DNA from: Triticum aestivum
Lineage: Eukaryota; Streptophyta; Magnoliopsida; Poales; Poaceae
Assembly: GCF_018294505.1 (NCBI RefSeq)
Contig: NC_057802.1
Coordinates: 314,702,209 to 314,766,208, forward strand
Length of the DNA stretch: 64,000 nt
Reading direction: 5' to 3'
In this document: piece by piece, positions 1-10,509 of the stretch
How the letters are laid out: the number at the start of each line of letters is the position of its first letter
How positions within the stretch are numbered: position 1 is the first letter of the stretch
Made by a program: the position numbers and the translations under genes
Notes under the pieces: generated by a model
What the model saw: only the letters and a program-made list of their open reading frames with translations
Database searches by the model: none
What the model was told of the DNA's origin: nothing

Positions 1-435
1 CCTGTTTAGCATAGAGGTCTTCCATCGCATTGGCACTCCTCGGGACATGCCTAACTGAGAAAGAATTAAAACCTGACGATTTCTCCCTGACTTCATCTAA
101 GATAGGCGTGAAAATTGATCTCGAATTGTGACGCGAAGACCAGAGGTTGACAACCTCTAAACAATCCACTTCCATCACAACATGTGAGAAGCCACGAAGT
201 TGTGCAAAGATTACCCCTTCTCGGAGAGCCAAGACTTCAGTGATTAGAGGATCCGTCACACCCGGGAATGGTTTACTCCAACCTCCCATGAACACAAGAT
301 GAGAACGAGCAACACCGCCTCCTCCTGCACATAGAGCTTCACTGTTTGTTGCAACGTCCGTGTTGATCTTGATCCACCCCACATCAGGAGGACGCCATTG
401 GACCCTTGTTACTCCACGGCAGGGCTTTGGTAGTT
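1..435 (-). pseudogene. LINE RNase H domain (RVT_3-like), partial
   Basis: Translating the minus strand from about 435 gives the WRPPDVGWIKINTD start typical of plant LINE RNase H, then a GGGVARS segment, an ALREG segment and a VVMEVDCLEVV segment, matching the order of acidic residues in RVT_3 domains. The enzyme would degrade the RNA of the RNA:DNA hybrid during target-primed reverse transcription. The upstream RT frame ends in a TGA at about 442-444, and this domain is read in a different frame, so it is disconnected from the RT. It is truncated by the window edge. Confidence 0.8.
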
Positions 436-441
436 CAAGCA

Positions 442-2166
442 TCAGTAGATCATCACATAATTTTTCACCACAATGACCGGATCAAAAGATAGCTGGTCAT
501 GGGTCCAACGATTTCGCGCAGACCAAATTGCATGCATTACAATTATTATCTTGCACCTATCATGGTCCCCAATCAGGTCATCCAACAGCACATCCTTTGC
601 CCAAGTGATTGGATGTAGCCTTGGTAAGCTGAGACCTGAGTAGTCTCTTGCCGTTGCCCAATATTGCTGAGCATGTGAGCAGTTGATTAGAGCATGCTGC
701 AGATCCTCATCTACAGCCTTGCATAAATCACATCTCGCCGCCGTCCCAATATGACGATACTGTAGAGTAGCATAGTCAAGGAGAATACCATGAAGCACTC
801 GCCACCAGAATACACGTACTCTAGGAATAACCTTCACTTTCCATAAGGCAGTCCATAAGTGTTTATCTGACAATGAAAGATCCCCTATCGTTCCTTCCTC
901 TAGAGCTAAACGCTCGTTATGAGTCACTAGAGCACGATGGGCCATTTTAACAGAGTAGACACCGGACTTCTCCAAGTCCCAAGCAAGGAAATCCTCTCCA
1001 CCAGAAGCTCTCAAGGGTATGTTCAAAATGGCATCCGCATCTGGTGCTAGAAAATTCCTCCGTATCAACTCAACATCCCAGGTACCACTGTCATGATCGA
1101 ACAAATCAGAAACGCGGTCAATTGGATCAGTACCAATGCGCCCCCTGGGTTTGAGAGTATCCGTGTTGGGTATCCACCTGCCGGTCCAAACGGAGATGGA
1201 CTCACCATTCCCAACTCTTTTGATCAATCCTCGTTCTAGCACAGCTCGGCCAACAATGATGGCCTTCCATGTCGTTGAGGCCGAACGAGGAGCATGTGCA
1301 TCCATAAAATCACAGTTGTGAAAGTACTCCCCCTTCAATACTCTGGGATACAATGAGTTAGGATTTGTCATAAGCCGCCACCCATGCTTGCCGAGCGGGG
1401 CTAAATTAAACTGTTCAAAATCCCGGAAACCCATGCCTCCTTGTACCTTTGGTGCTGACAGTTTTTTCCATGACAACCAATGCAAAGATCGTCTGTCTAT
1501 AGAGCTGCTCCACCAAAATTTCGCCATAGAAGAAGTGAGTTGCGTACACACCTTCTTGGTCGGTTGGAAACAAGTCATGCTGAAAGTGGGAATGGCCTGG
1601 ACCATAGATTTGAGAAAAACTTCCCTACCTGCACAAGCCAGGTTTCTCTCTGACCAACCTTGCATTTTACCTCGGCTCCTTTCCCCAATATGATTGAAAC
1701 TTCCGCTCGTAATCCTGCCAACCGCAGTTGGTAGGCCAAGGTAGCATTCAGTAAAAGCTTCCACAAAAATACCCAATCTCTGTTTAATCTCAACTCTCAA
1801 TTGCTGTGAAGCATTTGGACTGAAATAAACTGCACTTTTCTCCCGGTTGACTGCTTGACCGGAGCAGGCCGCATAAATCCTCAAGATTTCATTCAGTCTG
1901 TTTGCACTTTCTACTTTTGCATTCATGAAAATCAAGCTGTCGTCAGCAAAGAGCAAGTGATTAATCCAAGGGGAATGAACACTCACCCTAATGCCTCTGT
2001 CCACATATGCACCACCATAATAGTTCATCAGCGAAGTAAGCCCTTCCGCGCATATGAGAAAAAGGAAAGGGGATGCTGGGCAACCCTGGCGAAGACCCCT
2101 CGATGGCGTAAAGAATGGCAGTAACGACCATTTACCTTGATTGCAAAGCGGACCGAGGTGACACAC
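442..2166 (-). pseudogene. LINE reverse transcriptase, catalytic core to zf-RVT
   Basis: A 574-codon open stretch contains TPSRGLRQGCPASPFLF (RT motif B region), the catalytic LLFADDSLIF motif near residue 75, the LGLP...W..R.LA..GRE thumb region, and the C-terminal zf-RVT region (WKVKVIPRVRVFWWR...CDLC...E...H...C). These are standard for plant L1-type ORF2 proteins. The apparent start is not a real start codon: the first residues are out of frame, and the true frame continues into the ORF at 2028-2717 across a one-base deletion near 2124. Confidence 0.9.
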
Positions 2167-2717
2167 TTCATAATTAGGCGTACAATTCTGTCACAAAAAC
2201 CCATTCTGGTCAACATTGCCTCTAAATAATGCCACTCGACACGATCATATGCTTTTAACATATCGAGTTTTACAACACATGAGGCTTGTTTGCATCGTTT
2301 CTTTTTCTTCATCGCATGCACGATTTCATATGCTACCAAGACGTTATCAGTAATCAAATGACCTGGCACAAAGGCGCTCTGCTCCTCCCCAATAATCTCA
2401 TCCATCAGACCCTGTAACATGTTGGTTATTTCCTTAGCTGCAATCTTGTATAGAACCGGGCATAGAGAGATTGGTCGATATTGGGAGATCCTCGAAGGAC
2501 TTCGTACCTTTGGAATAAGTGTGATCGTCATGTCGTTAAGACCCAAAGGTAGCTCCCCACCATTGAGAAACTGAAGGACGGCCGCAGTAACATCATTGCC
2601 CAGCACATCCCAGTGACGCTGGAAGAAACCAGCGGTAAACCCATCCACACCCGGCGCTTTTGAAGGCGCCATCTGGAAAAGTGCTACCCGTACCTCCTCT
2701 GTCGTGAAAGCATTCAT
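2028..2717 (-). pseudogene. LINE reverse transcriptase, N-terminal fingers/palm
   Basis: This stretch carries the KAPGVDGFTAGFFQ, LIPKV, YRPISLC, EEQSAFVPG and VVKLDMLKAYDRVEW motifs of plant LINE RT; the Asp in KLDMLKAYD is the first palm aspartate. It is in the same frame as the upstream endonuclease ORF but separated from it by one TAG codon. Past the KVNGR residues the frame slips, and the continuing RT sequence is found in the ORF at 442-2166. Confidence 0.9.
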
Positions 2718-2744
2718 GGCGTCAGTGGCACGGACAGTAACAAA

Positions 2745-3738
2745 CTACAACAATTCATTCATGTCATTGTACCCCTGAGTTAGATAAAGGTTCTGGTAGA
2801 ACCCCAAAATTTCGGCTTCCACTTCAGCTGGGTCCTCACAAGTGGATCCATCCGCCTTCTCCAGGGAAAAAATACGATTGATTCTGGTACACTGGGCTGC
2901 TTGTGCTTGATAATATTTGGTGTTCCAATCCCCTTTACGCAACCACTGAACTCTTGATCGTTGTTTCAACAACACCTCCTCCCGCCTTAAGGTCTCTTGC
3001 AATTGTGCCGACACCGCAAGTTCCTCTGCATTTGGTCCCCGGCCAATCGACGCTGCTCGAAGACGCTCCAGCTGCTTTTGTAGTTTCTTGACCTTCTTGG
3101 CTATATTGCCAAACTCGCGGTCTCCCCAAGACTCGAGTCTATTCTGAACTGAAGTCAGTGCATGCACTACTCTATTTAAACCACCATGGACAGTCTCTGA
3201 TCTCCAGATCTCCTCCACAAGGGAATCGTAGTCACTGTGAGATTGCCATACATTCTCATAACGGAATGGGCGCGGCCCACGTCGTCCCTGTTGCGCGTGT
3301 ACATTCCTTAATTCAGCAAGGATATAACAGCGGTCAGACGCTGTCGAGCTAATATGTTTGACACTGGAATACCTAAACGAAGATAGAAAAATTGCATTTG
3401 CGAAAGCACGATCAATTCTTGCTTTTACATTAGAGTTACCGTGTTGCTTATTATCCCAAGTAAAGGGAACACCTCTCCACCCAAGATCTTGAAAGGAACA
3501 GAAATCCACAACTTCCCGAAACGCTCGCATTTGCCACCCCGGCCTCAAGTGGGTGCTGAAGTGCTCTTCAGAATACATAGTTTTGTTGAAGTCCTCCATA
3601 CAGAGCCAACCATGATGTTGTACTCCATATAGTTTCCGCAAAAACTCCCAGCTATGATGCCTATTTTCCACTCGGGGTTCTCCGTAAAATCCTGTGAACC
3701 GCCAAGGTTGTGACTGATCAGTCATCCTGACGTTCACA
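2745..3738 (-). pseudogene. LINE endonuclease (EEP family), C-terminal part
   Basis: The product begins within the endonuclease at VNVRMTDQSQPWRFTGFYG, just 3' of a DNA-transposon insertion. Recognisable segments are WRFTGFYGEP, EDFN (normally GDFN), FTWDN, IDRAF and TASDRC (normally SDHC). The last change replaces the catalytic His of the Asp-His pair with Arg, and GDFN has become EDFN, so nicking activity is unlikely. The N-terminal endonuclease half, with WNCRG and METK motifs, sits at 39491-39740. The frame ends in TAG before the RT. Confidence 0.9.
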
Positions 3739-3741
3739 TCA
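3739..3741. repeat. 3-bp target-site duplication TCA (left)
   Basis: TCA directly precedes the CACTA terminus at 3742, and TCA directly follows the opposite terminus at 39487 (positions 39488-39490). CACTA elements make 3-bp duplications. Removing the insert plus one TCA joins the two LINE halves in frame across the IDVNV segment, which supports this as the true boundary. Confidence 0.9.
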
Positions 3742-3771
3742 CACTACCAAAAAAAGACACATCCATGACAT
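3742..3771 (+). repeat. CACTA left terminal inverted repeat, truncated
   Basis: About 30 bp match the right terminus at 39458-39487 with a few mismatches (shared CACTAC, A-run, ACAC.TCC.TGA). The similarity stops abruptly at about 3771, where a truncated copia LTR begins, so the left subterminal region of the transposon has been deleted. Confidence 0.8.
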
Positions 3772-5387
3772 CCGGAAGCGTTATGACAACGCGGTTGATG
3801 TAGTCGTACGTCTTCACGATCAACCGATCCTAGCACCGAAAGTACGGCACCTCGCGATCTGCGCACGTTCGGCTCGGTGACGTCCCACGAACTCACAATC
3901 CAGCAGAGCGTCGAGGGAGAGCTTCGTCAGCACGACAGCGTGATGACGGTGATGATGAAGCTACCGGCGCAGGGCTTCGCCTAAGCACTACGACGATATG
4001 ACCGAGGTGGATTATGGTGGAGGAGGGCACCGCACACGGCTAAGAGATCAATGATCAACTTGTGTGTCTATGGGGTGCCCCCTGGCCACGTATATAAAGG
4101 ATGGAGGGAGGAGGAGGCCGGCCCTCATAGGGCGCGCCCAAAGTGTGGAGTCCTACTAGGACTCCCTAGTCTAGTAGGATTCCACCTTCCACATGGAATA
4201 GGAAAAGGGGAAGGGAGAAGGAGAAGGAAGGAAGGGGGCGCCCCCTTTCCCTAGTCCAATTCGGACCAGTCCATGGGGAAGGGGCGCGGACACCCTTGAG
4301 GCCTTTCTCTCCTTTCCCGTATGGCCCATTAAGGCCCAATACGAATTCCCGTAACTCTCCGGTACTCCGAAAAATACCCGAATCACTCGAAACCTTTCCG
4401 ATGTCCGAATATAGCCTTCCAATATATCGATCTTTATGTCTCGACCATTTCGAGACTAATCGTCATGTCCCTGATCTCATCCGGGACTTAGAACAAACTT
4501 CAGTCATCAAATCACATAACTCATAATACAAATCGTCACAGAACGTTAAGCGTGCAGACCCTACGGGTTCGAGAACTATGTAGACATGACCGAGACTCAT
4601 CTCCGGTCAATAACCAATAGCGGAACCTGGATGCTCATATTGGTTCCTACATATTCTACGAAGATCTTTATCGGTCAAACCGCATAACAACATACGTTGT
4701 TCCCTTTGTCATCGGTATGTTACTTGCCCGAGATTCGATCGTCGGTATCTCAATACCTAGTTCAATCTCGTTACCGGCAAGTCTCTTTACTCGTTCCGTA
4801 ATGCATCATCCCGCAACTAACTCATTAGGCACATTGCTTGCAAGGCTTATAGTGATGTGCATTACCTAGAGGGCCCAGAGATACCTCTCCGACAATCCGA
4901 GTGACAAATCGTAATCTCGATCCATGCCAACTCAAAAAGTACCATCGGAGACACCTGTAGAGAACCTTTATAATCACTCAGTTACATTGTGACGTTTGGT
5001 AGAACACAAAGTGTTCCTCCGGTATTCGGGAGTTGCATAATCTGATAGTCATAGGAACATGTATAAGTCATGAAGAAAGCAATAGCAATATACTAAACGA
5101 TCAAGTGCTAAGCTAACGGAATGGGTCAAGTCAATCACATCATTCTCTAATGATGTGATCCCGTTAATCAAATGACAACTCATGTCTATGGCTAGGAAAC
5201 TTAACCATCTTTGATTCAACGAGCTAGTCAAGTAGAGGCATACTAGTGACACTCTGTTTGTCTATGTATCCACACATGTACTAAGTTTCCGGTTAATACA
5301 ATTCTAGCATGAATAATAAACATTTATCATGATATAAGGAAATATAAATAACAACTTTATTATTGCCTCTAGGGCATATTTCCTTCA
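3772..5387 (-). repeat. Angela-type 3' LTR, 5'-truncated on the plus strand
   Basis: It aligns with 10618-12228 but lacks the outermost ~108 bp including the TGTTGGG terminus, and is fused directly to the CACTA left end. It keeps CACGTATATAAAGG at 4087-4100, which on the minus strand is a TATA-like box preceding the transcribed R region. The inner end (TTCCTTCA, 5380-5387) abuts GTCTCCCACTTGC, the complement of a polypurine tract. Confidence 0.9.
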
Positions 5388-5870
5388 GTCTCCCACTTGC
5401 ACTAGAGTCAATAATCCAGTTCACATCACCACGTGATTTAACACTAATAGTTCACATCACCATGTGATTAACACCCATAGTTCACATCGCCATGTGACCA
5501 ACACTCAAAGGGTTTACTAGAGTCAGTAATCTAGTTCACATCGCCATGTGATTAACACTCAAAGAGTACTAAGGTGTGATCATGTTTTGCTTGTGAGAGA
5601 ATTTCAGCCAATGGGTCTGTCACATTCAGAGCCATATGTATTTTGCAAATTTCTATGTCTACAATGCTCTGCACGGAGCTACTCTAGCTAATTGCTCACA
5701 CTTTCAATATGTATCCAGATTGGGACTTAGAGTCATCCAGATCAGTGTCAAAGCTTGCATCGGCGTAACTCTTTACGAAGAACTCTTTATCACCTCCATA
5801 ATCGAGAAATATCTCTTTATTTCATTAAGGATAATTTTGACCGCTGTCCAGTGATCCACCCCTAGATCAC
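5388..5870 (-). repeat. Copia 3' internal spacer with four ~26-bp repeats
   Basis: The motif AGTTCACATCRCCATGTGA occurs at 5418, 5449, 5479 and 5533, the first three about 30 bp apart. They lie between the remnant RT and the polypurine tract of the copia element. I saw no convincing RNase H coding in this stretch, so that part of pol appears deleted or decayed. Confidence 0.7.
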
Positions 5871-6700
5871 AATTGTACCCTCTTGCCAAACTCATGGTGA
5901 GGTTCACAATAGGTCTGGTACACAACATGGCATGCTTTATAGAACCTATGACTGAAGCATAGGGAATGAATTTTCATTCTCTTTCTATTTTTTGCAATGG
6001 TCGGGCATTGAGTCTGACTCAACTTTACACCTTGCAACACAAGCAAGAACTCCTTCTTCGACTGTTCCATTTTGAACTACTTCAAAATCTTGTCAAGGTA
6101 TGTACTCATTGAAAAAACTTATCAAGCATCTTGTTCTATCTCTATAGATCTTAATGCTCAATATGTAAGTAGCTTCACTGAGGTCTTTCTTTGAAAAACT
6201 CCTTTCAAACACTCCTTTATGCTTTCCAAAAAAATTCTACATTATTTCCGATCAACAATATGTCATTCACATATACTTATCAGAAATGATGTAGTGCTCC
6301 CACTCACTTTCTTGTAAATACAGGCTTCACCGCAAGTCTGTATAAAACTATATGCTTTGATCACACTATCAAAACGTATATTCCAAATCCGAGATGCTTG
6401 CACCAGTCCATAGATGGATCGCTGGAGCTTTGCACACTTTGTTAGCACCTTTTGGATCGACAAAACCTTCTTGTTGTATCATATAAACCTCTTCTTTAAG
6501 ATATCCGTCAGATGTAGTTTTGACATCCATTTGCCAGATTTCATAAAATGTGGCAATTGCTAACATGATTCAGATAGACTTTAAGCATCGCTACGAGTGA
6601 GAAACTCTCATTGTAGTCAACACCTTGAACTTGTCAAAAACCTTTTTCGACAAGTCTAGCGTTGTAGATAGTAACACTACCATCAGTGTCCGTCTTCCTT
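5867..6700 (-). pseudogene. Copia reverse transcriptase remnant
   Basis: Minus-strand fragments in several frames include IWQMDVKTTSDGYLKEEVYMIQQEGF, split here as QMDVKT and EEVYMIQQEGF, then SIYGLVQASRIWNIRFD and GEACIYKK. They correspond to the copia QMDVKTAFLNG, EE(I/V)YM.QP.GF, LYGLKQA.R.WN.RFD segments. No YxDD motif is readable, stops are frequent, and the stretch is less than half the length of a normal RT plus RNase H. It is non-functional. Confidence 0.8.
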
Positions 6701-6701
6701 T

Positions 6702-7442
6702 TTAAGATCCATTTATTTGTATGGCTTGCCGATCATCGGGCAAGTCAATCAAAGTGCACACTTTGTTCTCATACATGGATCCCATCTCAGAATTCATGGC
6801 CTCAAGCCATTTCGCGGAATCTGGGCTCATCATCGCTTCATCATAGTTCGTAGGTTCGTCATGGTCAAGTAACATGAACTCCAGAATAGGATTACAGTAC
6901 CACTCTTGTGTGGAACGTACTATGGTTGACCTACGAGGTTCGGTAGTCACTTGATCCGAAGCTTCATGATCATCATCATTAACTTCCTCACAAATTGGTG
7001 TAAGCATCACTTGAACTGATTTCAGTGAAGAAATACTTTCCAATTCGGGAGAAGGTACAATTACCTCATCAATTTCTAACTTCCTCCCACTCACTTCTTT
7101 CGAGAGAAACTCCTTCTCTAGAAAGGATCCATTCCTAGCAACGAATGTCTTGCCTACAGATCTGTGATAGAAGGTGTACCCAACAGTCTCCTTTGGGTAT
7201 CCTATGAAGTTACATTTCTCCGATTTGGGTTTGAGCTTATCAGGTTGAAGCTTTTTCACGTAAGCATCGCAGCCCCAAATTTTAAGAAACAATAACTTGG
7301 GTTTCTTACCAGACCACAGTTCATAAGGTGTCGTCTCAACGGATTTAGATGGTGCCCTATTTAACGTGAATGCGGCTGTCTCTAATGCATAACCCCAAAA
7401 CGACAGTGGTAAATCGTAAAGAGACATCATAAATCGCACCAT
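6702..7442 (-). pseudogene. Copia integrase C-terminal part to RT start
   Basis: The 246-codon stretch has SFWGYALETAAFTLNRAPSK, TPYELWSGKKP, IWGCDAYVK, KCNFIGYPKE and GYTFYHR, standard for the region after the copia integrase catalytic core, then an acidic linker and the EPTNYDEAMMSPDSAKWLEAMNSE segment that starts the RT domain. It ends at a frameshift/stop near 6702. The catalytic glutamate region (SERHNRTLL) lies just upstream at about 7450-7480, separated from it by a TAG. Confidence 0.88.
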
Positions 7443-7568
7443 ATCTAATAAAGTACGGTTATGACGTTCGGACAGACAGTTACGCTATGGTGTTGCAGGT
7501 AGCGTGAGTTGCGAAACTATTCCACATTGTTTCAAATTAAGACCAAACTCGTAACTCAAATATTTGTC

Positions 7569-8081
7569 TCAGCGATCAGATCGTAGAAACTTTATTTTCT
7601 TGTTACGATGATTTTTCCACTTCACTCTGAAATTCTTGAACTTTTCAAAAATTTCAGACTTATGTTTCATCAAGTAGATATACCCATATATGCTCAAATC
7701 ATCTGTGAAGGTTAGAAAATAACGATACCCGCTGCGAGCGTCAACACTCATCGGACCGCATACATCAGTATGTATTATTTCCAATAAGTCAGTTGCTCGC
7801 GCCATTGTTCTGGAGAACGGAGTCTTAGTCATCTTGACCATGAGGCATGGTTCGCAAGCATCAAGTGATTCATAACCAAGTGATTCCAAAAGCCCATCAG
7901 CATGGAGTTTCTTCATGCGCTTTACACCAATATGACCTAAACGGCAGTGCCACAAATAAGTTGCACTATCATTATTAACTTTGCATCTTTTGGCTTCAAT
8001 ATTATGAATATGTGTATCACTACGATCGAGATCCAACAAACTATTTTCATTGGGTGTATGACCATCAAAGGTTTTATTCAC
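7569..8081 (-). pseudogene. Copia pre-integrase zinc finger and integrase core
   Basis: LWHCRLGHIGVKRMKKL followed by CEPCLMVKMTKTPF gives the HHCC zinc-binding module (GAG_pre-integrs); TDVCGPMSVDARSGYRYFLTF is the start of the rve catalytic core with its first Asp. The ORF ends at a frameshift near 7569 (FLRSDR), before the catalytic Glu. It would insert the cDNA into the genome, but the frame is broken. Confidence 0.9.
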
Positions 8082-8099
8082 GTAAACAGAACAACAATT

Positions 8100-9204
8100 A
8101 TTTTCTGACTTTAAATGAATAACCGTATTGCAATAAACATGATCAAATCATATTCATGCTCAACGCAAACACCAAATAACATTTATTTAGGTTCGACACT
8201 AATCCCGAAAGTATAGGGAGTGTGTGATGATGATCATATCAATCTTGTAACTACTTCCAACACACATCGTCACTTCACCCTTAACTAGTCTTTGTTCATT
8301 CTGCAACTCCCGTTTCGAGTTACTAATCTTTAGCAACTGAACTAGTATCAAATACTGAGGGGTTGCTATAAACACTAGTAAAGTACACATCAATAACATG
8401 TATATCAAATATACCTTTGTTCACTTTGCCATCCTTCTTATCCGCCAAATACTTGGGGCAGTTCCACTTCCAGTGACCATTTTCTTTGCAGTAGAAGCAC
8501 TCAGTTTCAGGCTTAAGTCTAGCTTTGGGTTTCTTCACGGGAGTGACAACTTGTTTGTCATTCTTCTTGAAGTTCCCTTTCTATTCTTTTTCCATTTTTC
8601 TTGAAACTAGTGGTCTTGTAAACCATCAACACTTGATGCTCTTTCATGATTTCTACCTTCGCCAATTTCAACATCGCGAAGAGCTCGGGAATTACTTTCG
8701 TCATCCCTTGCGTATTATAGTTCATCACAAAGTTCTAGTAACTTGGTGATAGTGACTAGAGAATTTTGTCAATTACTATCTTATCTAGAAGATTAACTCC
8801 CACTTGATTCAAGCAATTGTAGTACCTAGACAATCTGAGCACATGCTCACTGGTTGAGCCATTCTCCTCCATTTTGTAGGCAAAGTACTGTCAGAGGTTT
8901 CATACCTCTCGACACGGGCATGAGTATGAAATACCAATTTCAACTCTTGGAACATCATATATGCTCCGTGGCGTTCAAAACATTTTTGAAGTCCCGGTTC
9001 TAAGCTGTAAAGCATGGTGCACTAAACTATCAAGTAGTCATCATACCGAGCTTTTGTAATAACGTTCATAACGTTTACATTTGCTCCTGCAATAGGTCTG
9101 TCACCTAGCGGTACATCAAGGACATAATTTTTCTGTGCCGCAATGAGGAAAATCCTCAGATCACGGACCAAGTCCGCATCATTGCTACTAACATATTTCA
9201 ACAT
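8100..9204 (-). pseudogene. Copia gag with zinc knuckle and protease active-site region
   Basis: Fragments in different frames give ADLVRDLRIFLIAAQKNYVL, MLYSLEPGLQKCFERHGAY and QELKLVFHTHARVERYE (UBN2-type gag), then ECFYCKENGHWKWNC, an intact CX2CX4HX4C nucleic-acid-binding knuckle at about 8450-8500. Close downstream is the protease active-site motif, which reads VFDTSSVAK instead of the family's usual VFDTGS. At least three frame breaks separate these pieces. The homologous plus-strand gag at 44345-45113 has lost two knuckle cysteines, so this copy is the better preserved at that site. Confidence 0.85.
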
Positions 9205-10509
9205 AGTTTTTCTCTAGGAACATATTAAAATAAACGGGGAGCAACATCGTGAGCTATTGATCTACAACATAGTTATGCAGATACTATGAGGACTAAGTTC
9301 ATGATAAATTAAAGTTCAATTAATCATATTACTAAAGAACTCCCACTTAGATAGACATCCCTCTAATCATCTAAGTGATCACGTGATGCAAATCAACTAA
9401 ACCATGTCCGATCATCATGTGAGATGGAGTAGTTTTCAATGGTGAACATCACTATGTTGATCATATCTACTATATGATTCACGCTCGACCTTTCGGTCTC
9501 CAGTGTTCCGAGGCCATATCTGCATATGCTAGGCTCGTCGAGTTTAACCCAAGTATTCTGCGTGTGCAAAACTGGCTTGCACCCATTGTATGTGAACGTA
9601 GAGCTTATCACACCCGATCATCACGTGGTGTCTCGGCACGAAGAACTGTCACAACGGTGCCTACTCAGGGAGAACACTTATACCTTGAAATTTCAGTAAG
9701 GGATCATCTTATAAAGCTACCGCCGAACCAAGAAAAATAAGATGTATAAAAGATAAACATCACATGCAATCAAAGTATGTGACATGATATGGCCATCATC
9801 ATCTTGTGCCTTTGATCTCCATCTCCAAAGTACCGTCATGATTTCTATCGTCGCCAGCATGACACCATGATCTCTATCATCTTGATCTCTATCAACGCGC
9901 CATCATATGGTCGTCTCGCCAACTATTGCTTTTGCAACTATTGCTATCGCATAGCGATAAAGTAAAGCAATTACATGGCACTTGCATCTTATGCAATAAA
10001 GAGACAACCATAAGGCTCCTGCGAGTTGCCGATAATTTCAACAAAACATGATCATCTCATACAACAATTTATATATCATCACGTCTTGACCATATCACAT
10101 CACAACATGCCTTGCAAAAACAAGTTAGACGTCCTCTACTTTGTTGTTGCAAGTTTTACGTGGCTGCTACGGGCTGAGAAAGAACCGTTCTAACCTACGC
10201 ATCAAAACCACAACAATTTTTCGTCAAGTATGTGCTGTTTTAACCTTCAACAAGGACCGGGCGTAGCCACACTCGATTCAACTAAAGTTGGAGAAACTGA
10301 CACCTGCTAGCCACCTGTGTGCGAAGCACGTCGGTAGAACCAGTCTCGCGTAAGCGTACGCGTAATGTCGGTCCGGGCCGCTTCATCCAACAATACCGCC
10401 GAATCAAAGTATGACATGCTGGTAAGCAGTATGACTATTATCGCCCACAACTCACTTGTGTTCTACTCGTGCATATAACATCTACGCATAAACCTGGCTC
10501 AGATGCCAC
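9205..10509 (-). other. Copia 5' leader and primer-binding region
   Basis: This stretch between gag and the 5' LTR has no gene. Next to the LTR the minus strand reads CAGTGGCATCTGAGCCAGG, a form of the plant initiator-Met-tRNA primer-binding site used by Angela/BARE elements. The rest is the untranslated leader, homologous to 43013-44340 in the plus-strand copy. Confidence 0.8.

Larger units (their letters stand above)
1..3741 (-). mobile_element. LINE (non-LTR retrotransposon), 3' portion, degenerate
   Basis: The minus strand encodes, in LINE order, the C-terminal part of an AP-type endonuclease, a reverse transcriptase with zf-RVT region, and an RNase H domain that runs off the window at position 1. 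The upstream half of the same element lies at 39491-41078, so this copy was split by the DNA transposon starting at 3742. No 3' UTR or poly-A tail is visible because the window starts inside the element. The copy is inactive: one in-frame stop at the endonuclease/RT junction, a frameshift near 2124, and a stop plus frame change before RNase H. Confidence 0.93.

Noticed and set aside
4051..4254. ORFs in the copia LTRs at 4.0-4.5 kb and 10.9-11.4 kb
   Set aside because: The same sequence occurs in both LTRs of one element and belongs to its promoter and untranslated leader.
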